DNA of 64,000 nucleotides from Brevundimonas subvibrioides (lineage in GTDB: Bacteria > Pseudomonadota > Alphaproteobacteria > Caulobacterales > Caulobacteraceae): positions 161,804-225,803 of the forward strand of contig NZ_NCEQ01000002.1 in NCBI RefSeq assembly GCF_002280785.1, given 5' to 3'. Position numbers and translations under genes: made by a program. Numbering within the stretch: position 1 is the stretch's first letter; each line of letters opens with the position of its first letter. The notes under the pieces are model-generated. The model ran no database searches. It worked only from the letters and a program-made list of their open reading frames with translations, and was not told the origin of the DNA. Shown in pieces: positions 48,079 through 57,756 of this stretch.

Positions 48079-48930
48079 ATGCCCCTCGCCCGGTTTCTCG
48101 TCCGTCTCGGTTATGCGCCGGTGTTCTTCGCGGGATTCCTTGGGGCCGCGGTGACCTTGGCCGAGCGCGGGGCGCCCCCGTGGAGTCTGCCGATCCTGCT
48201 CGGGCTGGCGCTGGCGGTCTCGTTCGCCGCCGAGCGTCTGGCGCCCTACGAACCCGTCTGGAATCAACCCCACGGGGACGCCGGCCGCGATTTGATCCAT
48301 GCGGCGGTCAATGAGGCGTCGATTGTCCTCTCGGTTCTGGCCCTGCCCCTTGTGTCCGGCGTGATCCCGGGTCTCGACGTCTGGCCGTCCGGCTGGCCGC
48401 TATGGGGACAACTGGCGGTCGCCATAGTGGCGGCGGACTTCGGCATCACCCTGGCGCACTACGCCAGCCATCGCATCCCGGCGCTCTGGTCGTTGCACGC
48501 CGTGCATCATTCCGTCGAACGGATGTATGGTTTCAACGGCCTGCTGAAACATCCCCTCCATCAGGCGATAGAATTGACGGCCGGTGTTGCGCCGCTGGTG
48601 CTCCTCGGCATGCCCTCGGACGTCGCCTGGCTTCTGGCCTTCGCCGTGGCAATCCAACTGATCCTTCAGCACTCCAACGTCGATATGAAGATCGGACCGC
48701 TGATCTACATATGGGCGGTCGCCCCGGCCCACCGACACCATCATCTGGCGTCGCAGACCGAGGGTGACGTCAATTTCGGCCTGTTCACCAGCCTGTGGGA
48801 CCATCTGCTGGGAACGTTCCGGTCGGGGGCCGACACGCCTCGGACGGGCCAGATCGGCGTGTCCGGTCGGCCCGACTACCCCAGAGGATATCTCCGGCAA
48901 CTCGCCGAACCCTTCCGACGGGGTGTCTGA
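48079..48930 (+). CDS. Sterol desaturase / fatty-acid hydroxylase family protein
   Basis: 283 residues with about five helices. The histidine clusters that hold the di-iron centre are all present: ITLAHYASHRIPALW, SLHAVHHSVERM and APAHRHHHLASQTEGD. The N-terminus (LAPYEPVWNQPHGD) and C-terminus (GRPDYPRGYLRQLAEPFRRG) are the two ends retained in the deleted copy at 21.5 kb. It hydroxylates or desaturates a membrane lipid; the substrate is unknown. Confidence 0.88.
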   Translation: MPLARFLVRLGYAPVFFAGFLGAAVTLAERGAPPWSLPILLGLALAVSFAAERLAPYEPVWNQPHGDAGRDLIHAAVNEASIVLSVLALPLVSGVIPGLDVWPSGWPLWGQLAVAIVAADFGITLAHYASHRIPALWSLHAVHHSVERMYGFNGLLKHPLHQAIELTAGVAPLVLLGMPSDVAWLLAFAVAIQLILQHSNVDMKIGPLIYIWAVAPAHRHHHLASQTEGDVNFGLFTSLWDHLLGTFRSGADTPRTGQIGVSGRPDYPRGYLRQLAEPFRRGV

Positions 48931-48942
48931 CACCCTGTCGCA

Positions 48943-49218
48943 CTAGCGCGAGGCGCGTCCGAGCAGCTCGATCAGTTCCGCCGCCTTGGCCTTGCGCTCG
49001 GCCGGATCGTCGCCGGTCATCGCGCCCATGACGCAGTGGTCGAGGTGATCCTTGAGGACCTCGCTCTCGACACGCAGCAGGGCGGCCCGCACCGCCTGTA
49101 GCTGGGTCAGCACGTCCACGCAGTATCGGTCATCCTCGACCATCCGGGCGATGCCGCGCACCTGTCCCTCGATCCGGTTGAGACGGTTCATCACCTTGGG
49201 CTTGGTCAGGGTCTGCAT
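48943..49218 (-). CDS. csoR: Copper-sensing repressor CsoR
   Basis: 91 residues from [20 protein letters not shown], preceded by GAGGAA; an ATG seven codons earlier is possible. CsoR fold with Cys33, His58 and Cys62 ([10 protein letters not shown] and [10 protein letters not shown]), the Cu(I) triad with the spacing of CsoR Cys36-His61-Cys65. It is divergent from the copper ATPase gene, with two palindromic operators in the gap, so it represses copA and itself until Cu(I) binds. Confidence 0.9.
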   Translation of the reverse strand: MQTLTKPKVMNRLNRIEGQVRGIARMVEDDRYCVDVLTQLQAVRAALLRVESEVLKDHLDHCVMGAMTGDDPAERKAKAAELIELLGRASR

Positions 49219-49244
49219 CCAATTCCTCGTTCCAGTCATTCCTT

Positions 49245-49261
49245 ATACCCTATGATGGTAT
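49245..49261. promoter_or_regulatory. CsoR operator, proximal (imperfect)
   Basis: ATACCCTATGATGGTAT, an imperfect dyad (ATACC and GGTAT ends) centred 25 bases from the perfect site and close to the csoR start. Confidence 0.6.
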
Positions 49262-49269
49262 CTTGCGCG

Positions 49270-49286
49270 ATACCCCAATGGGGTAT
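49270..49286. promoter_or_regulatory. CsoR operator, distal (perfect)
   Basis: ATACCCC-AAT-GGGGTAT is a perfect dyad with 7-base arms of the TACCCC/GGGGTA type known for CsoR. It lies 32 bases before the ATPase start. Confidence 0.75.
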
Positions 49287-49317
49287 ATTTGGCGTCCAGC
49301 CGATTCAGGAGCCCGCC

Positions 49318-51672
49318 ATGTCCACGCCCTCGCATTCCCATCCGGACGGTCACGCCTGTTGTTCGACCCACACGGCCGACAGCGGCGCGAAGGCCGTCGA
49401 CCCGGTCTGCGGAATGACCGTCGATCCGGCGACCGCGGCGCATCGCGCCGCTCACGAAGGCCGGGACTATTTCTTCTGCTCGGCGGGCTGCCGGACTAAA
49501 TTCGTCGCCGAGCCGGACCGATACCTGGGCGAGAAGCCGCAGCCTGCGCCCGTCGTCCCGGGCGCGATCTACACCTGCCCGATGCATCCGGAGGTGCGCC
49601 AGGAAGGCCCCGGCTCCTGCCCGATCTGCGGTATGGCGCTGGAACCGGAGACGGTGACCGCCGAGGCGCCGGTCAATCACGAACTGATCGACTTCACCCG
49701 CCGCTTCTGGGTCAGCCTGGTGCTGACCCTGCCGGTCTTCGCTCTGGAGATGGGCGGGCATCTGACCGGCCTGATGATGCGGATACCGGGACAGACCTCG
49801 AACTGGATCCAGTTCGCCCTGGCGACGCCGGTGGTGCTGTGGGCCGGATGGCCCTTCTTCCAGCGGGGCTGGGCCTCGATCCGCAACCGCAGCCTCAACA
49901 TGTTCACCCTGATCGCTATCGGCGTCGGCGCGGCCTGGATCTACAGCGTGGTCGCGGTTCTGGCTCCGGGCCTGTTCCCGGCGGCGGTCCGACGAATGGA
50001 CGGCAGCGCGCCGGTCTATTTCGAGGCGGCGGCGGTGATCACCGTCCTCGTTCTGGTGGGCCAGATCCTGGAGTTGCGCGCGCGGGAACAGACGTCCGGC
50101 GCTATCCGGGCGCTGCTGGATCTGACGCCGAAGACCGCGCGCCGCGTGCGTGACGACGGCGGCGACGAGGATGTGACGCTCGACCTGGTCGCCGTCGGAG
50201 ACCGGTTGCGCGTCCGGCCCGGCGAAAAGGTGGCGGTCGACGGCGAAATCCTGGACGGTCGCGTGACCATCGACGAATCTCTGGTCACGGGAGAATCCAT
50301 GCCGGTGACCAAGGAGGTCGGCGACAAGGTCGTCGCCGGTTCGCTCAACAAGACCGGCTCGTTCGTGATGCGGGCCGACAAGGTGGGCGCCGACACCCTG
50401 CTGGCCCGGATCGTCCAGATGGTCGCCCAGGCCCAGCGCAGCCGCGCGCCCATCCAGCGGCTGGCCGACCAGGTGTCGGGCTGGTTTGTCCCGGCGGTGA
50501 TCGCGATCGCGGTTCTCGCGGCCGTCGTCTGGGGCCTGGCCGGGCCCGAGCCGCGCCTGTCGTACGCCCTCGTGGCCGCGGTGTCGGTGCTGATCATCGC
50601 CTGTCCCTGCGCCCTGGGCCTGGCCACGCCCATCTCCATCATGGTCGGGGTGGGACGCGGGGCCCACGCCGGGGTGCTGATCAAGAACGCCGAAGCGCTG
50701 GAGCGCTTCGAGAAGGTCGACACCCTGGTGCTCGACAAGACCGGCACCCTGACCGAGGGACGGCCATCGGTCACGGCGATCCGGCCCGCGGCCGGTTTCG
50801 ACGAGGTCGAGCTTCTGAGGTTGTCCGCCAGCCTTGAGCGGGGCAGCGAGCACCCCCTGGCCGACGCCGTCGTCCGCGCCGCCAGCGACAGGAACCTCGT
50901 CCTCTCGGAGGCGTCGGAGTTCGACAGTCCGGTCGGACGGGGCGTCACCGGGATGGTCGATGGCCGCCGCGTGGCCCTCGGCAACGGCCGCTACCTCAGG
51001 GAAATCGGGGTCGACGTCGCGCCGCTCGAGGCCGAGGCCGAGGCGCTTCGCCGGGACGGCGCCACCGCTATCTTTGTGGCCGTGGACGGGGCCGCGGCCG
51101 GCGTCCTCGGCATCGCCGATCCGGTCAAGGCGACGACCGCCCAGGCCATCCGCGATCTGAAGGCGGCGGGGCTGCGCCTTGTGATGATGACGGGTGACAA
51201 CCGCACCACGGCCGAGGCCGTGGCGCGCCGGCTCGGCATCGACGACGTCCAGGCCGAGGTCCTGCCCCAGGACAAGGCCGCCGTCGTCGAGCGTCTGCGC
51301 GCCGAGGGCCGGGTCGTGGCCATGGCCGGCGACGGGGTCAACGACGCCCCGGCCCTGGCCGCCGCCGACGTCGGCGTGGCCATGGGCGCGGGGTCGGATG
51401 TGGCGATCGAGAGCGCCGGCGTCACCCTGCTGGGGGGCGACCTGCAGGGCATCGTCCGGGCGCGCAAACTGTCTAAGGCGGTGATGGGCAATATCCGTCA
51501 GAACCTCGTGTTCGCGTTCGGCTACAATACGCTCGGCATCCCGATCGCGGCGGGCCTGCTCTATCCGGTCTTCGGCCTGCTGTTGTCGCCGGCCCTGGCG
51601 GCCTTGGCCATGGCCCTGTCATCCGTCAGCGTCATCGGCAATGCGCTGCGGCTTCGGGCGGTCAGGCTTTGA
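49318..51672 (+). CDS. copA: Copper-exporting P1B-1 ATPase with YHS and HMBD domains
   Basis: 784 residues from ATG 49318. Instead of HMA domains it has a YHS domain ([31 protein letters not shown]) at residues about 28-70 and a heavy-metal-binding domain ([20 protein letters not shown]) at about 84-115. Catalytic marks: [10 protein letters not shown], membrane [36 protein letters not shown] and [19 protein letters not shown] plus the YN and MSS signatures near the C-terminus indicate Cu(I) export. Controlled by divergent csoR. The name copA here is the ATPase, not the multicopper oxidase at 53.3 kb. Confidence 0.92.
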   Translation: MSTPSHSHPDGHACCSTHTADSGAKAVDPVCGMTVDPATAAHRAAHEGRDYFFCSAGCRTKFVAEPDRYLGEKPQPAPVVPGAIYTCPMHPEVRQEGPGSCPICGMALEPETVTAEAPVNHELIDFTRRFWVSLVLTLPVFALEMGGHLTGLMMRIPGQTSNWIQFALATPVVLWAGWPFFQRGWASIRNRSLNMFTLIAIGVGAAWIYSVVAVLAPGLFPAAVRRMDGSAPVYFEAAAVITVLVLVGQILELRAREQTSGAIRALLDLTPKTARRVRDDGGDEDVTLDLVAVGDRLRVRPGEKVAVDGEILDGRVTIDESLVTGESMPVTKEVGDKVVAGSLNKTGSFVMRADKVGADTLLARIVQMVAQAQRSRAPIQRLADQVSGWFVPAVIAIAVLAAVVWGLAGPEPRLSYALVAAVSVLIIACPCALGLATPISIMVGVGRGAHAGVLIKNAEALERFEKVDTLVLDKTGTLTEGRPSVTAIRPAAGFDEVELLRLSASLERGSEHPLADAVVRAASDRNLVLSEASEFDSPVGRGVTGMVDGRRVALGNGRYLREIGVDVAPLEAEAEALRRDGATAIFVAVDGAAAGVLGIADPVKATTAQAIRDLKAAGLRLVMMTGDNRTTAEAVARRLGIDDVQAEVLPQDKAAVVERLRAEGRVVAMAGDGVNDAPALAAADVGVAMGAGSDVAIESAGVTLLGGDLQGIVRARKLSKAVMGNIRQNLVFAFGYNTLGIPIAAGLLYPVFGLLLSPALAALAMALSSVSVIGNALRLRAVRL

Positions 51673-51952
51673 CCATCGACTGGCGCGCTCGAGACCGCCG
51701 GGGAAAACCATGACAGCCGTCAGCCCATTACGCATCCCGGCGGTTGATCCCTCGCATGATCCGACGGTGTTCGGGCATATTTAATCGTGGTGGAACCGTG
51801 GCGGCGGGTCCGGATTACGCTGGCTTCGATGTCCGGTGGGGACAGTCGTCCGGGCGAGCGCAACGCCCGCCCGGATGCAGCGTCGCCGGGCGCACCTCAT
51901 TGTCTGGCCGCCTGGCGATCCGGCTGGCGACCGTCCCAAGCGGAGATCCCCG

Positions 51953-52633
51953 ATGTTCAACCCGATCGTCACCCGCCCGTCCCTCCTGCTCGCCGGCTGT
52001 TCCGCGCTCGTCCTGACGGCGTGCAGCCCCGCGGCGGAGCCGCCCGCAACGTCCAAGGCCGAAGAGTCCGCGCACGCTTCGGAGCCCATGGCGATGGCGC
52101 AGACGCCGTTCTCCGCCGCCGAAACCAGGATGCACGAGGCCATGATGGCGGCAACGGGAGCCGATGCGGGCGAAACCTGGGCGCGCAAGATGATCCCGCA
52201 TCACCAGGGCGCGCTCGACATGTCCCAGATCGTGCTGCGGGACACCCAGGACGCCGACATTCGCCGGATGGCCCAGAAAACCGTCGAAATGCAGACCACG
52301 GACATCGCCGAGCTGCGGCGCTGGCTCGAGACGCGGGTCGGGGCCGCCGCCGGCGCGGCCGCGCCGGGCGGGGGCGGGGAACCTCCCTTCGCGCCGGCCG
52401 AAACGAAGATGAAGGACGCCATGATGTCGGCGACCGGGGCCAACACGGACCGGATGTGGGCCAGCAAGATGATCGCTCACCACCAGGGCGCGCTCGAGAT
52501 GTCCCAGGTGGCGCTCCGCGAAAGCCAGGACGCCGGCATCCGGCGCATGGCGCAGAAGACGATCGAGATGCAGACCGCCGACATCGCCGAGATGCGCGCC
52601 TGGCTCGCGGCCCACCCGGTCGGCGGGTCCTGA
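51953..52633 (+). CDS. Tandem DUF305 lipoprotein
   Basis: 226 residues from MFNPIVTRPS, with a lipoprotein-like signal (ALVLTACSPA, acylated Cys near residue 24). Two DUF305 domains follow: KMIPHHQGALDMSQIVLRDT and, after a Gly/Ala linker, KMIAHHQGALEMSQVALRES, each ended by a MAQKT(V/I)EMQT helix. The two halves are near-identical, a recent internal duplication. The M-I-x-H-H-x-G-A motifs should bind copper in the periplasm. Confidence 0.85.
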   Translation: MFNPIVTRPSLLLAGCSALVLTACSPAAEPPATSKAEESAHASEPMAMAQTPFSAAETRMHEAMMAATGADAGETWARKMIPHHQGALDMSQIVLRDTQDADIRRMAQKTVEMQTTDIAELRRWLETRVGAAAGAAAPGGGGEPPFAPAETKMKDAMMSATGANTDRMWASKMIAHHQGALEMSQVALRESQDAGIRRMAQKTIEMQTADIAEMRAWLAAHPVGGS

Positions 52634-52681
52634 CGCGGCTCTCACGGGCGGAGCGTGTTTGACTGAAAGAGGGGCAGGGAC

Positions 52682-53161
52682 ATGGAAAAGATGACGGGCA
52701 TGAATCACATGCAGGCCATGAAGGGCAGCTATCGATCATTCGCGATCGAGCTCGTCCTTGATTTCATCATCATGTACCTGGTGATGTACACGATGATCGC
52801 ATCCCTCGATCACTTCTACTTCAATCTCAACAACGTCTACATGACCCTGATGATGGTCTCTCCCATGGCCATCCTCATGCTGGTGTTCATGCGATCGATG
52901 TATCCGTCGAAGCGGACCAATCTACTGATCGGCGGGGCGGCCGCCCTGGTGTTCGCGGTCAGCTTCTGGGGCATGCGGACCCAGGCGGCGGTCGGGGATG
53001 CGGAATTCCTGCGTTCGATGATACCCCACCACTCCGGCGCCATCCTGATGTGCAACGAAGCGGAGTTGAAAGATCCCGAGGTGCTCGGTCTGTGCGAGGA
53101 GATCGTCAGCTCCCAGGCGCGGGAAATCGCCCAGATGAAGGCCCTTCTGGCGCGGCGGTAA
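52682..53161 (+). CDS. Membrane DUF305 protein
   Basis: 159 residues. Three helices (IELVLDFIIMYLVMYTMIAS; TLMMVSPMAILMLVFM; LLIGGAAALVFAVSFWG) come first, then a short DUF305 segment (FLRSMIPHHSGAILMCNEAE, REIAQMKALLARR). The N-terminus is Met/His-rich (MEKMTGMNHMQAMKG). Preceded by GAGGGGCAGGG. It follows the tandem DUF305 lipoprotein by 48 bases and precedes copA, within the copper module. Confidence 0.8.
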   Translation: MEKMTGMNHMQAMKGSYRSFAIELVLDFIIMYLVMYTMIASLDHFYFNLNNVYMTLMMVSPMAILMLVFMRSMYPSKRTNLLIGGAAALVFAVSFWGMRTQAAVGDAEFLRSMIPHHSGAILMCNEAELKDPEVLGLCEEIVSSQAREIAQMKALLARR

Positions 53162-53254
53162 TCCGGCGGGCGGCCGCGAGGGCCGCCGGCGCGGTCGGCT
53201 CTGCGGCAGCGTGTCGCGAGGGCGGGCCGCGCCGCTTGCGTAAAACCTTTTAGA

Positions 53255-53274
53255 TCGCGCCTCAGGAGGCGCGA
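53255..53274 (+). promoter_or_regulatory. Leader hairpin before the copAB operon
   Basis: TCGCGCCTC (53255-53263) and GAGGCGCGA (53266-53274) are exact complements around AG. The stem hides an AGGAGG ribosome site, so folding could control the small leader frame at 53277. Confidence 0.55.
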
Positions 53275-53276
53275 CC

Positions 53277-53300
53277 ATGACTTTCAGGAGTATCCCATGA
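53277..53300 (+). CDS. Possible 7-residue leader peptide before copA
   Basis: ATG at 53277 opens MTFRSIP and ends in a TGA that overlaps the copA ATG (ATGA at 53297-53300). It is preceded by AGGAGG inside a hairpin. The copA ribosome site (CAGGAG) lies inside this frame. Such a layout permits translational coupling, but so short a frame can arise by chance. Confidence 0.3.
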   Translation: MTFRSIP

Positions 53301-55162
53301 AGCTGGATCGTCGAGCGCTGCTGCGCGGCGCCGTCGCCGGAGGCGGTCTTGCGGCCCTGCAGGGCTTGATGCCCGCCTGGGCCCAGACGGGGTCTCCGGG
53401 GCTGCGGGCGGACCTGCCGACCCTCACCGGCCCGAACATCGATCTGACGGTCGGCCAGACGCCGTTCACCGTGAACGGGCGCACCGCCATGGCGACGACG
53501 ATCAACGGCGTACTTCCGGCTCCGGTCCTGCGGCTACGCGAAGGCCAGAACGTCCGACTGGCCGTGACGAACCAGCTCGACGAGGACACCTCGATCCACT
53601 GGCACGGCATTCTGCTGCCGTTCCAGATGGACGGCGTCCCCGGCGTCAGCTTCCCGGGCATCCGCCCGCGCGAGACCTTCGTCTACGAGTTCCCGGTCCG
53701 GCAGTCGGGCACCTTCTGGTACCACAGCCACTCGGGTTTGCAGGAGGCGCTCGGCCACTACGGACCCCTGGTCATCGATCCGGCCGGGGCGGATCCGGTC
53801 GGCTACGACCGCGAGCACGTGCTGGTGCTGTCGGACTGGAGCTTCATGCATCCGCACGAAATCTTCGAGAAGCTCAAGAAGAGTCCCGGCTACTTCAACC
53901 GGCAGCGCACCACCTTGGCCGGCCTGCTGGACGGCAGCGACCGGATGAGCCTGGAGGAGCGCCGGATGTGGGGCGAGATGCGGATGGATCCGCGCGACAT
54001 CCTCGACGTCAACGGCTCGACCTACACCTATCTGATCAACGGCCATGGGCCCCAGGAGAACTGGACCGGCCTGTTCCGGCCCGGGGAGCGGGTGCGGCTG
54101 CGCATCATCAACGCCTCGGCCATGTCGATCTTCAACGTCCGCATCCCCGGCCTCCCCATGACGGTGGTCCAGGCCGACGGCGAGAACGTGCGCCCGATCG
54201 AGATCGACGAGTTCCAGATCGCCGCCGCCGAAACCTATGACGTCATCGTTCGGCCGACCGAGGACCGCGCCTACACCATCGTGTCGGAAGCCATCGACCG
54301 CTCGGGCATGGGCCGCGCCACCCTGGCGCCCCGCCTCGGCATGACGGCCGAGGTTCCGCCGCTTCGCGAGGTTCCCAACCTGACCATGAAGGACATGGGC
54401 ATGGGAGACATGGGGGGCATGAGCGGAATGGATCACGGGGCCATGGGAACCCAGTCGGGCGGAGCGATGGCCGGAATGGACCACGGGGCTATGACGGGCG
54501 CGCCCGGCGCGGCCATGGCGGGCATGGATCACGGCGCCATGGCCCCCCAGGCCCCCGCCGGGACGATGTCCGGTATGGACCACGGCTCCATGTCCGGCAT
54601 GAACATGCGCGATCCGGAGAACGCCCCGCCCGACATGGCGGTGGGGGTGGGCGTCGACGCCATCGCCATGGCGCCGGCCAATCGCATGGGCGAGCGGCCG
54701 ATCGGGCTTCAGGACGTGCCGCATCGCGTCCTCGTCTACACGGACCTGGTGTCGCTCGCGCCCAACAAGGATCAGCGTCCCCCGTCCCGGACGATGGAGA
54801 TTCACCTGACCGGCAACATGGAGCGGTTCATGTGGGGCTTCGACGGGCGCAAATTCAGCGAACTGGTCGAACCGATCCGGTTCGAGCGGGACGAGCGGGT
54901 GCGCGTGACCCTGGTGAACGATTCCATGATGGCGCACCCGATCCACCTGCACGGCCATTTCTTCGAGCTGGTCACCGGCGGCCCGGACGGTCACCAGCCG
55001 CTCAAGCACACCGTCAACGTTCCGCCGGGCGGCAAGGTCAGCTTCGACCTGACCGCGGACAATCCGGGCGACTGGGCCTTCCACTGTCACCTGTTGCTGC
55101 ACATGCATGCCGGGATGTTCAACGTCGTCACGGTCCGTCCGATGGAAGGAGCCGCATCGTGA
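53297..55162 (+). CDS. copA: Multicopper oxidase CopA
   Basis: 621 residues with a twin-arginine signal (KLDRRALLRGAVAGGGLAAL) for export in folded form. The four copper segments are present: SIHWHGILLP, WYHSHSGLQEALGHYGPLVI, HPIHLHGHFFELV and WAFHCHLLLHMHAGMF, giving type 1, 2 and 3 sites. Between cupredoxin domains 2 and 3 lies a Met/His-rich stretch (about residues 365-435) with four GMDHG units. It oxidises Cu(I) to Cu(II) in the periplasm. It overlaps copB by four bases. Confidence 0.93.
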   Translation: MKLDRRALLRGAVAGGGLAALQGLMPAWAQTGSPGLRADLPTLTGPNIDLTVGQTPFTVNGRTAMATTINGVLPAPVLRLREGQNVRLAVTNQLDEDTSIHWHGILLPFQMDGVPGVSFPGIRPRETFVYEFPVRQSGTFWYHSHSGLQEALGHYGPLVIDPAGADPVGYDREHVLVLSDWSFMHPHEIFEKLKKSPGYFNRQRTTLAGLLDGSDRMSLEERRMWGEMRMDPRDILDVNGSTYTYLINGHGPQENWTGLFRPGERVRLRIINASAMSIFNVRIPGLPMTVVQADGENVRPIEIDEFQIAAAETYDVIVRPTEDRAYTIVSEAIDRSGMGRATLAPRLGMTAEVPPLREVPNLTMKDMGMGDMGGMSGMDHGAMGTQSGGAMAGMDHGAMTGAPGAAMAGMDHGAMAPQAPAGTMSGMDHGSMSGMNMRDPENAPPDMAVGVGVDAIAMAPANRMGERPIGLQDVPHRVLVYTDLVSLAPNKDQRPPSRTMEIHLTGNMERFMWGFDGRKFSELVEPIRFERDERVRVTLVNDSMMAHPIHLHGHFFELVTGGPDGHQPLKHTVNVPPGGKVSFDLTADNPGDWAFHCHLLLHMHAGMFNVVTVRPMEGAAS

Positions 55163-56673
55163 AGACGTCGGTCGCCATCCTTCCCCTGATCCTCGCGGCG
55201 GCTTCCGCGGCGGCGGGGACACCGGCGCTGGCGCAGAGCCACGCTGGACATGCCATGCCCGCGCCGGTTCGCCAGGCGCTTCCGGAGGGTTGCGTCGCGC
55301 GCGGCTCCCCCACCGCCGACGCATCCCGGACAGGCATGCCCGGAGCGCCGACGTGCCCGACGGGCGCGGTGCCGGTCCGTCTGCAGGCTCCGGCGATGCC
55401 GGCGGGACACGACATGTCGACCATGGGCCAGACGCCTGCTCCGGCCGCGGCGTCCGCTCGTGCCGGGCACGACATGTCCGCTATGGGCCAGACCCAACCG
55501 GCTCCGGCCGCTGCGTCCCCTCACACCGGCCATGACATGTCGACGATGGGCCAGACGCAGCCGGCTCCGGCCGCCGCGTCCCCGCATGCTGGCCATGACA
55601 TGTCGACCATGGGCCAGACCCCGCCCGCTCCGGCGATGCCGGCGGGGCACGACATGCATGTTGGCCATGACATGTCGACCATGGGCCAGACCCCGCCCGC
55701 TCCGGCGATGCCGGCGGGGCACGACATGTCAACGATGGGTCAAACCCAGCCCGCGCTGGCGATGCCCGCAGGTCACGATATGTCGACGATGGGCCAGACT
55801 CCCGCTCCAGCAATGCCGGCGGGTCATGACATGTCGACCATGGGCCAGACGCCGGCGGGCTACGACATGTCCGCAATGGCCATGCCGCCTGACGTCCCGA
55901 CCAGCGCGGACAATCCGGGACGTCCGCCGGAAACCCCGGCTCCGGCGGGCGCGACAAGTGGGCCGACCAACGCCGCCGACCTGCTGTTCGACCCCGCCGA
56001 AATGGCGGCGGCCCGCGCCCAGCTCCGAGTCGAGCATGGAAACGTCCGCACGACGGCGGTCATCCTCGACCAGCTGGAAGCGACCTTCGGGGACGACGAG
56101 GAAGGCTACGCCTGGAATGCCCAGGGCTGGAGCGGCGGCGACATCAATCGCTTCTGGTGGAAGTCGGAAGGGGAGGGCGCTTTTGGCGGCGAGGTCGAGG
56201 AGGCCGAGATCCAGGCCCTCTACAGCCGGGCGTTCCGACCCTTCTTCGACTTCCAGACCGGCCTGCGGCAGACCTACCGGCCCGAAGGCGACCGGACAGA
56301 TCTCGTCGTCGGCATTCAGGGGCTGGCGCCCTACTGGTTCGAGGTCGATGGAGCTGTCTTCCTGTCCAACAAGGGCGAACTGACAGCGCGGGGAGAGGCC
56401 GAATACGATCAGCGCATCACCAATCGCTGGATCGTCCAGCCCCGGGCCGAGGTGGTGCTGTCGGCGGAGGACATCCCCGAGCTCCGTATCGGATCTGGCC
56501 TGTCCTCGCTCCAGGTTGGGGCCCGGCTGCGGTACGAATTCCGCAAGGAGTTCGCGCCCTACGTCGGCGTGGAATGGACCAGGAGCTTCGGCAATACGGC
56601 GGACTTTCTGGAAGCTGACGGGCGAAGCGCGGAAGACACCCGACTGGTCGTCGGCATTCGGGCCTGGTTCTAG
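55159..56673 (+). CDS. copB: CopB outer-membrane copper resistance protein with HDMSTMGQT repeats
   Basis: 504 residues from a GTG at 55159 (in GTGA overlapping the copA stop). A signal peptide (LPLILAAASAAAGTPALAQ) is followed by a low-complexity part, residues about 80-240, with about nine copies of GHDMSTMGQTP separated by Pro/Ala, then the CopB beta-barrel domain (LLFDPAEMAAARAQLRVEHG, EGYAWNAQGWSGGDINRFWW, ending RLVVGIRAWF). The domain is typical; the repeat part is longer than in most relatives. Copper sequestration at the outer membrane. Confidence 0.9.
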   Translation: MKTSVAILPLILAAASAAAGTPALAQSHAGHAMPAPVRQALPEGCVARGSPTADASRTGMPGAPTCPTGAVPVRLQAPAMPAGHDMSTMGQTPAPAAASARAGHDMSAMGQTQPAPAAASPHTGHDMSTMGQTQPAPAAASPHAGHDMSTMGQTPPAPAMPAGHDMHVGHDMSTMGQTPPAPAMPAGHDMSTMGQTQPALAMPAGHDMSTMGQTPAPAMPAGHDMSTMGQTPAGYDMSAMAMPPDVPTSADNPGRPPETPAPAGATSGPTNAADLLFDPAEMAAARAQLRVEHGNVRTTAVILDQLEATFGDDEEGYAWNAQGWSGGDINRFWWKSEGEGAFGGEVEEAEIQALYSRAFRPFFDFQTGLRQTYRPEGDRTDLVVGIQGLAPYWFEVDGAVFLSNKGELTARGEAEYDQRITNRWIVQPRAEVVLSAEDIPELRIGSGLSSLQVGARLRYEFRKEFAPYVGVEWTRSFGNTADFLEADGRSAEDTRLVVGIRAWF

Positions 56674-56810
56674 CGAAGGCTGGCGGGTTCATCTTGGCGC
56701 CGGGCTCGCGCAGTCAACCAGCGGGGGGGCATGAGGATGCCCTCGCGTGGGTCAGTGCGCCACTATAGCCAGTGTCTTGCGCACGCTGGTGTCCGGCCGG
56801 GTGGGGTCCA

Positions 56811-57581
56811 ATGACAGCGACTCGGCGAACCCGGGCCGTCGCTATCGATCTGGATGACACCTTGATCTCAGCCTATCGCCGCCCGGACCTGGCGTGGCGT
56901 AGGGTCTGTCAGTTGTACCAGACCGAGCTTGGCGACCTGGCTCCGGACCATGCGGCGCGGGCCCTGACGGAGGCGGGGCGGGCTTTCTGGAGCGATCCGG
57001 AAAGCCACGCCATCGGCCGCGGAGCCCCGAGGCAGGCCAGGCGCATCATCGCGGCCAAGGCCTTTGAGGCCCTGCGGCGCGACGGATGTGCGACGCCCTC
57101 TCCGGAAATCGCCGAACGCCTCGCCGACGCCTTCAGCCTTCATCGCGACCGGCAGATGCGGCTCGAACCCGGGGCGGACGCCGTGTTGGTCCATCTGCGG
57201 GATGCCGGATACCGGCTGGCGCTTCTCACCAACGGCGCCGGTCCCCTGCAGCGCGCCAAGATCGAGCGTTTCGGCCTGGCTTCGCATTTCCACCACATCC
57301 AGATTGAAGGCGAGGTCGGCGTGGGGAAGCCCGATCCCGCAGCGTTCAGGCGAATGTTCGCCGCCCTGGCCGTCGAACCGGCAGAGGTCTGCGTCGTCGG
57401 CGACAGTCTGGTATGGGACATTCGCCCGGCCATGGCGCTGGGCTGTTTCACAATTCTGTACGATCCGGAGGCTGGCGAAGCTGTTGGACGCGGTTCAGGG
57501 GACGCCCACGTCGTGGTCCGGACCCTGGCGAGCCTGGCGACCCATCTCCCCGGAGCGGCGAGGCCGCCTTGGAGCGAGTGA
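56811..57581 (+). CDS. HAD-family hydrolase
   Basis: 256 residues from ATG 56811. HAD motifs: AIDLDDTLISAYRRP (motif I with two catalytic Asp), LALLTNGAGPLQRAKIERFG (motif II Thr/Ser region), GVGKPDPAAFRRM (motif III Lys) and VVGDSLVWDIRPAMALG (motif IV). The alpha-helical cap between I and II puts it in the C1 subgroup, with phosphoglycolate phosphatase or haloacid dehalogenase-like members. It has no evident metal link. Convergent with copC; an 11-bp terminator hairpin lies between. Confidence 0.88.
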   Translation: MTATRRTRAVAIDLDDTLISAYRRPDLAWRRVCQLYQTELGDLAPDHAARALTEAGRAFWSDPESHAIGRGAPRQARRIIAAKAFEALRRDGCATPSPEIAERLADAFSLHRDRQMRLEPGADAVLVHLRDAGYRLALLTNGAGPLQRAKIERFGLASHFHHIQIEGEVGVGKPDPAAFRRMFAALAVEPAEVCVVGDSLVWDIRPAMALGCFTILYDPEAGEAVGRGSGDAHVVVRTLASLATHLPGAARPPWSE

Positions 57582-57681
57582 TCGCGCCGGGTTGCGACCG
57601 CCCGGAGCCGACAATGCTCACGGCGGAGGGTGACCTCCGGCGCCCGGACCGGGAGGCGACGGAAGCCCATCCACGACGAAA

Positions 57682-57709
57682 AACGCCGCGCAGCAGGTTG
57701 CGCGGCGTT
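57682..57709 (-). terminator. Terminator between HAD and copC genes
   Basis: AACGCCGCGCA (57682-57692) pairs with TGCGCGGCGTT (57699-57709) around a 6-base loop. On the minus strand the stem is followed by a T-run, so it ends the copC transcript; it may also work for the plus strand. Confidence 0.7.
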
Positions 57710-57756
57710 CCTCCACATCAGGCGTCGGCCCCCCAAGGGGGCGGGAGGCCGACTCC

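Noticed and set aside
55400..55880. Short tandem repeats as a CRISPR array
   Set aside because: The repeats are coding, keep the CopB frame, have no unique spacers and encode a Met/His peptide.
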